DNA of 64,000 bases from Aestuariivita sp. (GCF_021404545.1 NZ_JAAWWD010000064.1:1-64000); one strand, 5' to 3'. Numbered from the stretch's first letter, positions 26,737 to 35,378 are shown. Made by a program: numbers and translations. The notes: a model not told the origin generated them from the sequence alone.

Positions 26737-28296
26737 TCAGAAATCCGTCGGGGCGCCACCTTCGCGTTTGCGACGCTCCACAAAGGCGGCCAATTCCTCC
26801 CGAATACCTTCATCCATCGGCGGCGGCTCGAACCCGCCGATGATCTCCTTAAAGATGTGATGCGCCCGCTCCGGCGTCCAGACAGCGCCCGCGGCCTCCC
26901 AGGCCTCATAGTTCTTCCAGTCCGACAGGTACGGCTGATAGAACGCCGTGGTATAGCGGTCCTGGGTGTGCTGAATGCCAAAGAAATGGCCCTGATTGCC
27001 GACTTCCCGGATCGCGTCCAGAGCGATCTCATCCGGCCCGGTCGCGGTGATCGCGGGCTCCATATAGCGCTGGATCTGTTGCAGGATCTCGCAATCCATG
27101 ATGAATTTCTCCGGGCTCGCGATCAGCCCGCCCTCCAGCCAGCCCGCCGCGTGATAGACCATGTTGGTGCCCGACTGCACCGCCGCCCAGAGCGAGTTCG
27201 ACGTCTCCCACATCGCCTGCCCGTCCGGCACATTGGCCGCACAGACGCCCGAGGACCGCATCGGCAGACCGTAATACCGGGCAAGCTGCCCCGTCATCTG
27301 TGTGGAGCGCATGTATTCCGGTGTCCCAAACGCAGGCGCGCCCGATTTCATATCCACATTCGATGTAAATGTGCCAATCGCACAAGGGCATCCGGGATTG
27401 ATGTATTGCGCCAGGGCAATCGCACACAGCCCTTCGGCAATCGACTGCGCCACCGCACCGGCCATCGTGACCGGCGCCATGGCTCCGGCCAGGGTGAACG
27501 GTGTCACCACCAACCCTTGCCCGCGCCGCGCCAGCCGCATCCAGCCATCCAGCATCGGATAGTCGTGTTTCAGCGGCGAGGTTGAATTGATGTTGGTGTA
27601 CATGCGCGGGCTGGCGTCGAAGTCCTCGTGGCTTAGCCCGGCCGCGATGCGCACCATCTCCATCACATCCTCAACCCGCTCTTTGCCCAGCGAATAGGCA
27701 TGCATGGTTTTGTCGGTCAGCGTCAGCTTGTCATACACAACATCCAGGTGACGCACGCTGGCGTGGATATCCACCGGCTCCACCGGATAGCCGCCCGCGA
27801 AATGGATGCAGTTGAAATACTGCGTCAGTTTCAGCAGGTTGGCGCACATCTCGCGGTTGCCGGGCACCTTCCGCCCGATCTCCATGTCCCAGTAATTGGG
27901 CGGGGACGACACATTGCCAAAAAGGATATGTTTGCCCCCGATGGTGATCTTGTGGTCCCGATTGCGCGGGGTGATGGTGAATTCCGACGGCGCCTTGCCC
28001 ACCATCTCCATCACAAAGTCCCGGCCCATCCGAACCAGCTCACCGTCGATGGAGCACCCCGCCTCGCGGAAGATTTCCAGCGCTTCGGGGTTCAGGATTT
28101 CGATCCCGATCTCCTCGAGGATACGCATCGCACCCTCGTGAATGGCCGCCACGCCCTCCTCGTTCAGAGGCTCGGTCGGGCGATCGATATTGATCGGCAA
28201 ACGCCAGGGCATCTGGTCGATCACCTCGCCCCCGCGCCTGAGCGCGTTCCCCGCGCGTCCGCCACCGCGTCGTCTGCGTGTTGCCACCTCTGCCAT
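26737..28296 (-). CDS. MttB superfamily methyltransferase (non-pyrrolysine)
   Basis: Likely transfers a methyl group from a quaternary or tertiary amine (glycine betaine, proline betaine, carnitine and similar compounds in known relatives) to a corrinoid protein. The protein has about 519 residues and the MttB core: LNEEGVAAIHEGAMRILEEIG near residue 45, YTNINSTSPLKHD, and the C-terminal NQGHFFGIQHT region. The frame has no in-frame amber codon, so it is the non-pyrrolysine type. The ATG at 28296 is chosen; the open frame runs to 28809, but without similarity. The SD (AGGAGG, 28307-28312) is ten bases upstream and lies in the arm of a strong hairpin. No corrinoid protein or activase is in the window. 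Confidence 0.9.
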   Translation of the reverse strand: MAEVATRRRRGGGRAGNALRRGGEVIDQMPWRLPINIDRPTEPLNEEGVAAIHEGAMRILEEIGIEILNPEALEIFREAGCSIDGELVRMGRDFVMEMVGKAPSEFTITPRNRDHKITIGGKHILFGNVSSPPNYWDMEIGRKVPGNREMCANLLKLTQYFNCIHFAGGYPVEPVDIHASVRHLDVVYDKLTLTDKTMHAYSLGKERVEDVMEMVRIAAGLSHEDFDASPRMYTNINSTSPLKHDYPMLDGWMRLARRGQGLVVTPFTLAGAMAPVTMAGAVAQSIAEGLCAIALAQYINPGCPCAIGTFTSNVDMKSGAPAFGTPEYMRSTQMTGQLARYYGLPMRSSGVCAANVPDGQAMWETSNSLWAAVQSGTNMVYHAAGWLEGGLIASPEKFIMDCEILQQIQRYMEPAITATGPDEIALDAIREVGNQGHFFGIQHTQDRYTTAFYQPYLSDWKNYEAWEAAGAVWTPERAHHIFKEIIGGFEPPPMDEGIREELAAFVERRKREGGAPTDF

Positions 28297-28305
28297 CTGT
28301 CCGGT

Positions 28306-28336
28306 GCCTCCTGAGACCTCTTGGGTCTCAGAAGGC
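28306..28336 (-). promoter_or_regulatory. Leader hairpin that sequesters the mttB ribosome-binding site
   Basis: In the mttB mRNA, a 5' arm GCCUUCUGAGACC (28336-28324) pairs with a 3' arm GGUCUCAGGAGGC (28318-28306) over a 5-base loop. All 13 positions pair if one U-G pair is allowed; the same DNA read on the other strand has a mismatch there. The Shine-Dalgarno AGGAGG is inside the 3' arm, so translation should be blocked unless the stem is opened. Confidence 0.7.
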
Positions 28337-29234
28337 CTCAACTGCGCCCGAATGGCGGCGCTGTTTGCGACGCTTCCTGTCGTTTTCTGAGCGGACCCCT
28401 CAAATCCAGCGCGGCCAAGCCGTGTCGGGGTCTGGACCGCCCGAATGCTGTGATCGAAGCGCGACACCACGCACACGGTATTCGAAGGGCACCGAAAGAT
28501 GACGATCAAACAAAAAACTGGCGGCGTGATCGAGAGCGCGCTCACCGCTTCAAACCTGCCGTCGAAAAAGGCGATTGGCGATGACGGGACCAAGGCGGGA
28601 GGCGCGGCCGACGCTATCTTAGCGGTTTTCGCTTGAGGATCAGTCAGGCGCATCCTCGGGCTGGGACGGCTCGGATAGCGAGACCTATGCGGCACCCAGG
28701 GTAAGCGTACCCTCGCAGCCACCGCCCGGAACCTCCGGACCCCGGCCACACTCAAGCCGATGATGCCCACAGCCGGACAAATGGCGGGCGCGCACGAGAT
28801 CCAAGTCAAATCGACGCGGTGGTTTGCGGAAACAAGCCAGAACCAAAGGCTTTTTCGACAAAATCAGCCCAAACTGTCAGATGCTGCGGTCCTCATGGCT
28901 GGCGAAGAACGGGCGACCGAAAGGATCTGTCAGATCTTTCCAGACTGCGGCAGGTCAATTGTCCGATCCGCCTCTCTCTGCACGGCGGATTGAGCTCCTG
29001 ACCAAGCCTGGGCAGCCGCATTGAGTTTTTCCGCCCCAAACATCGTCAGGCACAGCACCCGCTTGCAGGCGCCGGACATATCGGCGACCGCTTCAAACAG
29101 TCCGGATCGAACAGGCGGTGCGACGCCGCGCGATGTGGTCGAGTGATCCATGCCCACGACATCCGGCATTTCCTGGATCGTCATCGTCCCGACACCCGCC
29201 ATCGCACAGCACGTCACCGGCGCCAAAACCAGCG
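28337..29234. other. Gene-poor decayed stretch upstream of mttB
   Basis: About 900 bases with only short overlapping frames on both strands and no recognised domain. The mttB promoter should lie near its left end. A minus-strand frame of 118 codons (28930-29286) contains an amphipathic Ala-rich segment but no known family, and it overlaps the MFS pseudogene. Adjacent to the pseudogene, the stretch looks like remnant DNA. Confidence 0.45.
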
Positions 29235-29808
29235 CGCACCATCCAGTTGGGCGCGCTGCTTGCGCTCTTGCTCGGGTCATTGGCATTCAGTACGGGCGCA
29301 TTTGTCTTCGGAGGCCTGCTGTCTCCAATGGCTGGACGTCTTGGTGTTTCCGTTAACGCGGTGGCGCAATTGCGGACGGCCTTCGCGATTGGCTGCACGG
29401 TTGGCGGCCTCATTGGCGGCGTCTTCGGCCGGCAGGCTTTGCTTTGGTACATATCGGCCCTCAGCATCCTTGTCGCTGTGTTGATCGCCATCCTTGTGCC
29501 CCCGAATGCGGCGATCGCAAATGGACCTGTCCGGCAAGATGCCTCATGGGTTCTGCGCTGGCCGCTGACTGGCCTTTATGCCACGACCTGTCTTGCGGTT
29601 TCGGCACCCTTTGCATCGGTCGGTCTGATTGGGCCCATCGGCGACGCTGGCCTTCGCGCTGAACGGCGCAACCGTGTTTCTCGGGCAAGGCGGCGGTAGC
29701 GCTCTGGCTGGGATTGGCTCTGGTCTGGGGGGGCTGGTCGGCGCATCGCTGATGGGCCTTGGTCTGGGCCTTTTGGGGATGGAGTTGGCAACCCGGGTAT
29801 CAGCTTAC
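29235..29808 (+). pseudogene. MFS transporter remnant, internally deleted and frameshifted
   Basis: Fragments of a drug-efflux-type MFS permease are recognisable in order. First comes an N-terminal helix pair with GLLSPMAGRLGVSVNAVAQLRT, then directly the later GVFGRQALLWYISALSILVAV segment, with the usual ~80 residues in between missing. A middle helix block follows. After a frame change near 29640-29660 comes the C-terminal FALNGATVFLGQGGGSALAG segment in another frame. A full MFS protein needs about 390 residues; fewer than 190 remain. No valid start is evident. Clearly broken. Confidence 0.8.
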
Positions 29809-29970
29809 CCGAGCGCCACGATCTGCAAGACGACGTTTCGCAGACCCTTTCACGCCTCCGATTGCCCCGCAAACAGAGGTCTTTTAGCCATACCGGACGG
29901 CAGTCATGTACGCATGGTCGATAAGCGGCGGAGGGCGCACTCTCCGATATGCGTCAGATCTGCATAACGG

Positions 29971-30456
29971 TCAGACCCGGACTTCGACTTCCGCCTCGAT
30001 CTCCACCGCAATCTGCATCGGCAGCGAGGACATGCCCACCGCCGAGCGTGCGTGCTGTCCGATCTCGGGGCCGAACACATCCAGGATCAGGTTGGAGAAC
30101 CCGTTGATCACCGTAGGTTGCTGTGAAAACTCGGGCGCGCAGTTGACCATGCCAAACGCGTGCACCCAGCCGCTCACCCGGTCGAGATCACCCAAGGTCC
30201 GTTTCAGACCAGCAATCATCGCCAGCCCCGTCAACCTGGCCAGATGCGCCGCCTCTTCGACCGTGACATCCGTTCCGACCTTCCCAAAAGGTCCAGCGAC
30301 CGATCCGTCCGGGTTCAACGGCCCGGTGCCCGAGATAAAGGCCCGCGTGCCGCGCAGGTTCACTTCCGGAAACGGCAGCACCATACCTTCGGGCAGTTGC
30401 AAGGGCGCAGGCAGAACCAGCCCCCGTTCGGCCAGTTTCGCGTCTACTTTCGACAT
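29971..30456 (-). CDS. RidA/YjgF family protein
   Basis: The RidA family hydrolyses reactive enamine/imine intermediates from PLP enzymes; this branch (about 160 residues, with a longer N terminus) is less well characterised. Visible features are GTRAFISGTGPLNPDG (about 36-51), a central NLILDVFGPE region and SAVGMSSLPMQIAVEIEAEV at the C terminus, where Arg is the usual substrate ligand just before SAVG. It is followed 12 bases later by the end of a HAD phosphatase gene on the same strand, which lies upstream. Confidence 0.88.
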   Translation of the reverse strand: MSKVDAKLAERGLVLPAPLQLPEGMVLPFPEVNLRGTRAFISGTGPLNPDGSVAGPFGKVGTDVTVEEAAHLARLTGLAMIAGLKRTLGDLDRVSGWVHAFGMVNCAPEFSQQPTVINGFSNLILDVFGPEIGQHARSAVGMSSLPMQIAVEIEAEVEVRV

Positions 30457-30468
30457 CGTTGGTTCCTT

Positions 30469-31164
30469 TCAGGATGCGTTTCGATCCAGCCAGCCTGGAA
30501 GATGGCCGATATCGGGGAATACCGCGTCGGCATAGGGTGTCAGCGTCTCGCTCTGGGCCATCCCGGTCAGGACGCCAATCGTGCCCATACCCGCGCGCCG
30601 CCCGGCGATCAGATCATGCGTGCTGTCGCCAACCATTACCGTTTCGGCCGGTGAGACATCGACCGCGGCACAAAACGCCAGCAGCGGCTCGGGCATCGGC
30701 TTGGCGCCATAGCCGCTGTCGAACCCCGCGACAAAGGCAAACCGGTCCAATATCCCTGCCTCGCCCAGATGGGCATGGGCGACCTCTTCGCTGTCATTGG
30801 TCATCACGCCGAGGGTAAGGCCCCGCGCGGCCAGCCCGTCGAGAAACGGCTCCAGCGGCACCGCTTCGGCCTGGGGTGCCGCGGCCGCCTCGCCATTGAG
30901 CATATCAAGGAATGCGTCCGCCTGCTCTTCCGGGAAATGCGGCAAGAGCGCCTCGGCCACCTCGCCGGGTGTGCCCGCGATCGCCACGCTGTCGGGCCGG
31001 AACCGGCGGGTTGTCATATCAAAGCCGATGTGATGCCCAATCCGGGTGGCGCGCGTATGATTCCCCTTTGCGGCGCGCAACAGGAACGACACGGCCCAGG
31101 CCTCCCAAGTGGCGCCGAAATCGAAGAGCGTGCCGTCCTTGTCGAAAAGAATCGCCTTGATCAT
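30469..31164 (-). CDS. HAD-family phosphatase (phosphoglycolate phosphatase-like)
   Basis: The product has about 231 residues, with the HAD motifs in order: FDKDGTL (nucleophile Asp8 and acid Asp10), MTNDS (motif II, near residue 118), a Lys in YGAKPMPEP (motif III) and VMVGDSTHDL (motif IV). A helical cap lies between motifs I and II. Substrate is not certain; phosphoglycolate is the usual guess. The ATG at 31164 is chosen to give MIKAILFDKDGT; the frame runs 22 codons further. It starts 4 bases after the stop of the DUF3572 gene, in the same operon direction. Confidence 0.9.
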   Translation of the reverse strand: MIKAILFDKDGTLFDFGATWEAWAVSFLLRAAKGNHTRATRIGHHIGFDMTTRRFRPDSVAIAGTPGEVAEALLPHFPEEQADAFLDMLNGEAAAAPQAEAVPLEPFLDGLAARGLTLGVMTNDSEEVAHAHLGEAGILDRFAFVAGFDSGYGAKPMPEPLLAFCAAVDVSPAETVMVGDSTHDLIAGRRAGMGTIGVLTGMAQSETLTPYADAVFPDIGHLPGWLDRNAS

Positions 31165-31168
31165 CCGC

Positions 31169-31453
31169 TCATGTCCAATGCACCTGCGCCCCGCCCGGCA
31201 AAGCAGCGCGCGCCTGCATCGGGGTCTCATAGCTCAGATCCTGGGCATCGCAGAATGCCACCACCCAAGCGTCGTCCATCGTCAGGAACTCCAGAACCGA
31301 CCCCAGAAACTCCGGATCGGCGGCCCGGGCGCGCAGATCGCCCTCCGACGCGCCCGACGCGCCAAGAAACACCGGCAGCAGATCGTCATTGGCCACAAGC
31401 CAACCCAGCGCCTGGAGCGCCACGGTCTCGGCGAATTCTTGCGTCATGCTCAT
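31169..31453 (-). CDS. DUF3572 family protein
   Basis: Small alphaproteobacterial protein of about 94 residues; the conserved core includes ALQALGWLVANDDLLPVFLGASG and VLEFLTMDDAWVVAFCD. The function of the family is unknown. It is the first gene of a likely DUF3572-HAD-RidA transcript, divergent from the pleD-like gene across a 96-base gap holding an inverted repeat. An internal ATG two codons later is an alternative start. Confidence 0.88.
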   Translation of the reverse strand: MSMTQEFAETVALQALGWLVANDDLLPVFLGASGASEGDLRARAADPEFLGSVLEFLTMDDAWVVAFCDAQDLSYETPMQARAALPGGAQVHWT

Positions 31454-31512
31454 GAGTACGAAGTGTTTTAGCGATCGCGGAAAGGGTTTGTTAACCAGTT
31501 ACCTAAAGACTG

Positions 31513-31526
31513 TGACGTAGACGTCA
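31513..31526. promoter_or_regulatory. Inverted repeat upstream of the pleD-like gene
   Basis: TGACGT (31513-31518) and ACGTCA (31521-31526) form a perfect 6-2-6 palindrome, 24 bases before the GTG start and within the divergent gap to DUF3572. Could be a regulator site or a leader structure; no regulator is identified. Confidence 0.4.
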
Positions 31527-31549
31527 AGCATGATGGCGAAAGGACAAAC

Positions 31550-32947
31550 GTGCAAGGAACGCTTCTGATCGCGGACGGGGTGGCCACCAACAGGATCCTG
31601 CTCAAGACCAAACTGGCAGCGTCCACCTTTGAAATGGTCCAGGTGGCAAGTGCGGCCAGCCTGATCAAGGCCGCACGTGCCAAACGCCCTGCGTTGATTC
31701 TGTTGGCCGATACCTTGCCGGATGCGCGGGCCGCTGCCTTGTGCGGTTGGCTCAAGTCCGACAGCGATCTCAAAGAGACCCCTTTGATCGTGATCGCCCG
31801 CTCCGATGATATGACCGAACGACTGATTCTGTTACAGGCCGGCGCGGATGAGGTCTTTGCCCCGCCGCTCAAGAAAACGGTGCTTCAGGCGCGTGTGCGC
31901 AGCCTGGTGCGGGCCCGCACGGGGGTGGAGGAGTTGATGCTGCGTGACGGCACTTCGCGGGCGCTGGGATTTGGCGAGGCTCAGGACGGCTTTGCACCGG
32001 CCGCCAACGTGGCGCTGCTGACTTGCGACGCCGGGACTGCGGTGCGCTGGCGCACCGATCTGACCCAGCATCTGAGTGCTGCGCGGCTGTCGGCCTATGG
32101 GTTCGGCGATGCGATGGCGGGCATTTTGCGCAAGGCGGTGCCGGATGTGTTTGTGATCGGCCTGAGCGGGAAGACAGCGCCTGAGGGGCTGCGGCTTCTT
32201 GCGGATCTGCGCGCCAACCCGACCACGCGCCATGCAGGCGTTCTGGCGGTGTTGGAGGATGATGCCCAACCCCTCGCGGCGGACGCGCTGGATCTGGGCG
32301 CGGGCGATCTGATGGTTCATGGATTTGAACCGCGCGAACTGGCCCTGCGCCTGAAGAGCCAGATCGCCCAGAAACAGACGCATGACAGGCTGCGCACCTC
32401 GGTCGAGATCGGGCTGCGCGCGGCGGTGATCGACCCGATGACCGGGCTGTTCAATCGGCGATACGCTATGCCGTATCTGAGCCGCGTGATCGGTCAGCAT
32501 ATCCAGGGCGGGCGCAGCTTTGCGGTGATGTTGGCCGATCTCGATCATTTCAAGGCGATCAACGACCGGTTTGGCCACGTCGCGGGCGACGCGGTGCTGA
32601 CAGAGACGGCTCAACGGCTCAAGAACGATCTGCGGGCCGAGGATTTGATTGCTCGCATCGGCGGGGAGGAGTTTCTGATCGTACTGCCGGATGCCTCCAA
32701 GAAAGAGGCGCAGGTCGCAGCGGAACGATTGCGCAAACGCATTGATGCAGAGGCCTTTGTGTTGCCGGAAGGCGCCGGAACAGCGCATGTGACGGTCAGC
32801 ATCGGTGTGGCGGTGATCTGTCAGGGCGTCTTGCGTCCGCATAGCGGCGGGGACACGACCACGACCCTGCTGAAATTGGCCGATGATGCGCTTTATGGAT
32901 CCAAAGGGGCCGGCCGCAACCAGGTGACGCTGGTGGATGCGGCGTGA
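31550..32947 (+). CDS. pleD: PleD-type diguanylate cyclase with degenerate receiver domain
   Basis: The 465-residue protein has the PleD order: receiver 1 (about 1-120), receiver-like adapter 2 (about 150-270), GGDEF domain (about 290-465). The cyclase half looks active: DHFKAINDRFGH, GGEEF, and an RxxD inhibitory site (RAED) five residues before it. In receiver 1 the phosphoacceptor is replaced: LLADTLP has Ala53 where PleD has Asp53. The conserved Lys is lost (FAPPLKK for FLTKPID), and one of the metal-binding acidic pair is Gly (IADG). Start is GTG behind AAAGGA. It probably works without phosphorylation. Confidence 0.92.
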   Translation: MQGTLLIADGVATNRILLKTKLAASTFEMVQVASAASLIKAARAKRPALILLADTLPDARAAALCGWLKSDSDLKETPLIVIARSDDMTERLILLQAGADEVFAPPLKKTVLQARVRSLVRARTGVEELMLRDGTSRALGFGEAQDGFAPAANVALLTCDAGTAVRWRTDLTQHLSAARLSAYGFGDAMAGILRKAVPDVFVIGLSGKTAPEGLRLLADLRANPTTRHAGVLAVLEDDAQPLAADALDLGAGDLMVHGFEPRELALRLKSQIAQKQTHDRLRTSVEIGLRAAVIDPMTGLFNRRYAMPYLSRVIGQHIQGGRSFAVMLADLDHFKAINDRFGHVAGDAVLTETAQRLKNDLRAEDLIARIGGEEFLIVLPDASKKEAQVAAERLRKRIDAEAFVLPEGAGTAHVTVSIGVAVICQGVLRPHSGGDTTTTLLKLADDALYGSKGAGRNQVTLVDAA

Positions 32948-33206
32948 CGGATCGGGGCAGAGCCATGCTCCTTCTGGGATCCGGCGCCGCGCATTTGGGG
33001 CGTTGAGCCGACCGGACGGCACCGGCCAAAGACCGGTATTCGCCCATTCCTGCGGGGTCGGACAGTCGCCCGAGACGGGGCCTTTCCACAAGGCCGATAC
33101 CGCTGCGCCCCGCGCACCGCACGGCGACGGGCCCTGCGCCGTTATCGACAGTCCGGCGCTGTGTCGGCTGGCGCGCAGTTGCCCCGGCCCAAGCGCCATG
33201 CCCGGA

Positions 33207-33698
33207 TCAGGGCCGGTCCTCGGGCGGCCCTTTGTGCCGTCTGTCCAGCGCGGCTTTGAGCCGGTCCGCATAGGCCTGACGGCCCTCAGGGCTCATCTGT
33301 GACAGGATCTCGATCCAACCGTCACGCATCGCGTTCTGCCCGGTCATCAGCGCGCGCGCCTGACGGTCCATCAAGACACGCACCGCCTCGGGCTCAAAGG
33401 GTTCGGCGCGCAACAGGGCATCCAACTCGGGACCAACACGCATTTGCCGCAACACGCTGCGATCCACGCTCTCGCGCAGCCTCTCACGCATCGCGCGGCG
33501 CTCTTGCCGGGACAACTCGCGATACAGCACCTTGCCGATCGCCCCGCGGGAACTGAATTCCCGATCCGGCGGACCATGGCGCAGCCAGGCCCCGGCCAGT
33601 GTGCCGACCACCAGAAGGTTCAACGCCAGCGACAGCACAAAAACGATGCGGATGCCCCTGGACATGCGGGGCGCGGCGGCGGGGGGAGTGTCAGTCAT
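33207..33698 (-). CDS. Membrane-anchored periplasmic sensor-like protein (CnrX/Spy-type)
   Basis: The 163-residue product has one N-terminal membrane segment (residues ~15-38) and an all-helical periplasmic part rich in Arg, Glu and Met (ELSRQERRAMRERLRESV). This is the pattern of periplasmic heavy-metal-sensor/Spy-like proteins. It has only one His near the membrane and few Cys or Met clusters, so metal sensing is not evident from residues. It is the third gene after an ECF sigma factor and its anti-sigma-like partner, 4 bases downstream, matching the sigma/anti-sigma/sensor order of cnr-type loci. Confidence 0.75.
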   Translation of the reverse strand: MTDTPPAAAPRMSRGIRIVFVLSLALNLLVVGTLAGAWLRHGPPDREFSSRGAIGKVLYRELSRQERRAMRERLRESVDRSVLRQMRVGPELDALLRAEPFEPEAVRVLMDRQARALMTGQNAMRDGWIEILSQMSPEGRQAYADRLKAALDRRHKGPPEDRP

Positions 33699-33701
33699 CG
33701 C

Positions 33702-34058
33702 TCAACCTCCGTCCAAGACCATGGCATAGTCAAACGCAGTCTCCGACAAAATCTCGACCGTGGAGGAGGTGTTCAACACCACCGCCACCTGATCGCTGAG
33801 CGACGCGGGCGGCGCGATCCCGATCCACAGGCCCGCGCCACAGGCCACAGCCATGCCGCCCAGCCCCTGCCAGCCGCCCAAGACGCCGCTGATCTGTTGC
33901 CAGAAGGACGGGGGCCGTCGCCCTGCGCGCCGCCGGATCTCGCTCTCGGCATCCTGCGCCACGCGCCCGAGCCAGGCCTCATCCGCGACCGGTCGGCTTT
34001 GCGATGCTGCCTCGAAAAGCGCATCCAGCTCAAGTCCCGTCAGTTTCTTATCCGCCAT
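33702..34058 (-). CDS. Putative anti-sigma factor, single-pass membrane protein
   Basis: The product has about 118 residues, with a helical cytoplasmic N terminus (MADKKLTGLELDALFEAAS), a single hydrophobic segment about residues 65-88, and a short periplasmic tail. It is encoded directly after, and overlapping by 11 bases, the ECF sigma factor gene, the usual place for the cognate anti-sigma factor. No zinc-binding HxxxCxxC motif is seen, so it is not a ZAS-type protein. The start at 34058 is chosen for the conserved-looking N terminus. Function is inferred mainly from context. Confidence 0.7.
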   Translation of the reverse strand: MADKKLTGLELDALFEAASQSRPVADEAWLGRVAQDAESEIRRRAGRRPPSFWQQISGVLGGWQGLGGMAVACGAGLWIGIAPPASLSDQVAVVLNTSSTVEILSETAFDYAMVLDGG

Positions 34059-34644
34059 CTTCAAACCCCAATTCTGCACGCCGCCCGGCCAGGGCCTGGG
34101 CGAGACTGCGTTTTCCACGGGCAGTCAGACTTTCGACCGCCTCAACACTGATGTCCATTACCGCGCCGATCTCGGGGTTGGAGAGCCCTTCGATGTGGCG
34201 TAAAATCACCGCCTCGCGTTGCCGCTCGGGCAAGTCTGCCAGCGCCTGCTGCAAGGCCGCATTGCGCGCAGCATTCTGCATTTGATCGGGCACGGAAGGC
34301 GCGGGATCGACCGGTTCGGCCACGTCCTGCAACCCGACCTGCGCGCGGCGACGTCTGCGCAACCTGTCGGTGCAAAGATTGCGCGCCACCTGATAGAGCC
34401 AGGTCGAGACCTGCGCCTGCCCCGCCTGCCAGTCCGGCGCCATCCGCCAAAGCCGCAGCATCGCTTCCTGCGCAATGTCCTCGGCCTCGGCCCGGTCGCC
34501 CAGCATGCGCCAGGCCAGGCCGATCAGACGGCTGCCATGGCGCTTGGACAGCTCGGACGCCGCGCTGGCATCGCCTTCTGCATAGCGTGCCAGCAACACG
34601 TCATCGGGAACGGTGTCGGAAAGGGGGGCCACCTGCCGGAACAT
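34048..34644 (-). CDS. ECF-type RNA polymerase sigma factor
   Basis: The product has about 198 residues: sigma region 2 (ELSKRHGSRLIGLAWRMLGDRAEAEDIAQEAMLRLW, about 30-67 in outline), a linker, and region 4 (LPERQREAVILRHIEG... helix-turn-helix, about 140-190). Regions 1.1 and 3 are absent, as in extracytoplasmic-function sigma factors. The ATG at 34644 is chosen; the frame stays open 46 codons upstream without similarity. It heads a sigma/anti-sigma/periplasmic-sensor transcript and lies 67 bases after the EF-hand gene. Confidence 0.92.
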   Translation of the reverse strand: MFRQVAPLSDTVPDDVLLARYAEGDASAASELSKRHGSRLIGLAWRMLGDRAEAEDIAQEAMLRLWRMAPDWQAGQAQVSTWLYQVARNLCTDRLRRRRRAQVGLQDVAEPVDPAPSVPDQMQNAARNAALQQALADLPERQREAVILRHIEGLSNPEIGAVMDISVEAVESLTARGKRSLAQALAGRRAELGFEDGG

Positions 34645-34711
34645 CACTTGGTCAGTCTTACCTTCATTGTCCCGCCGGTTCCAACCATCCAGGTCACCCC
34701 CCAGGCCCCGA

Positions 34712-35179
34712 TCAATCCGAGTGGCGCTTGCCATGGCCATGCCCGGCCATCCGGTCGCGCATCTTTTCGCGGCCCGCGTCATATTCGGCCTGTGACAGGG
34801 TGCCGTTGCCGTCGCTGTCGAACCGCGAGATCATCCGGCCCGTGTCGCGCCGCGCCGTCAACTCGTCCTGGCTCAGAACGCCGTCACCGTTGCTGTCGAG
34901 CCGCTCGATCATCCGTGTGGCGCGCGCCTCGGCCCGGCCAACGGCGGCCGCGATGAGCTCGGCCCGGTCGAGGGTGCCATCGCCATTGCCATCGGTTTCG
35001 GCAAAACGGGCCTCGCCCAGTGCGTTCAGCTCAGACTGCGTGATCTCACCGTTGCCGTCCTGATCGAGTGTCTCAAAACCGGGCATGGCCCGGTCCGGCC
35101 CACCTCGAGCCAGACCTGCACTGGCGGAAATGGCAAGGGCGGTCAGGCTGACCAATGTCATGAATCCTGCACGTTTCAT
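34712..35179 (-). CDS. Secreted EF-hand calcium-binding protein
   Basis: The 155-residue product has a signal peptide (about 1-24, ending ASAGLA-RGG). Four EF-hand loops follow: DQDGNGEITQSE, DGNGDGTLDRAE, DSNGDGVLSQDE and DSDGNGTLSQAE, each with Asp/Asn at the Ca-binding positions and Glu at position 12. It ends in a His-rich tail (GHGHGKRH). Likely a periplasmic calcium binder. It lies just upstream of the ECF sigma operon on the same strand and may be part of the stress response it controls, which is inferred. Confidence 0.9.
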   Translation of the reverse strand: MKRAGFMTLVSLTALAISASAGLARGGPDRAMPGFETLDQDGNGEITQSELNALGEARFAETDGNGDGTLDRAELIAAAVGRAEARATRMIERLDSNGDGVLSQDELTARRDTGRMISRFDSDGNGTLSQAEYDAGREKMRDRMAGHGHGKRHSD

Positions 35180-35378
35180 GTGTCGTCCTCTTCTTGCTTC
35201 TGACCGGTTTGTCCGGCCATTCGTACAGGGTCAAACGCGCCGCGCCGCACATTCCGTCGCTGGATTGAGCAGATATCCCGACGGTTTTGCGACATGGCGC
35301 CGCAACAGCCATCTGTCGCCTTCCGTTACCGGCGCGCCGGGTCCACATACGACCCGGTGAATACCAAGGATGACACCG

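Noticed and set aside
26737-28296. Pyrrolysine-type MttB
   Set aside because: The frame is continuous without an in-frame amber codon, so the protein is of the non-pyrrolysine class.
28297-28809. Long N-terminal extension of MttB
   Set aside because: The extension has no similarity and low-complexity composition. The start at 28296 has an SD and gives the family N terminus.
28930-29286. 118-codon minus-strand frame with an Ala-rich helix (phasin-like at first glance)
   Set aside because: No phasin signature on closer look; it overlaps the MFS pseudogene and the decayed region.
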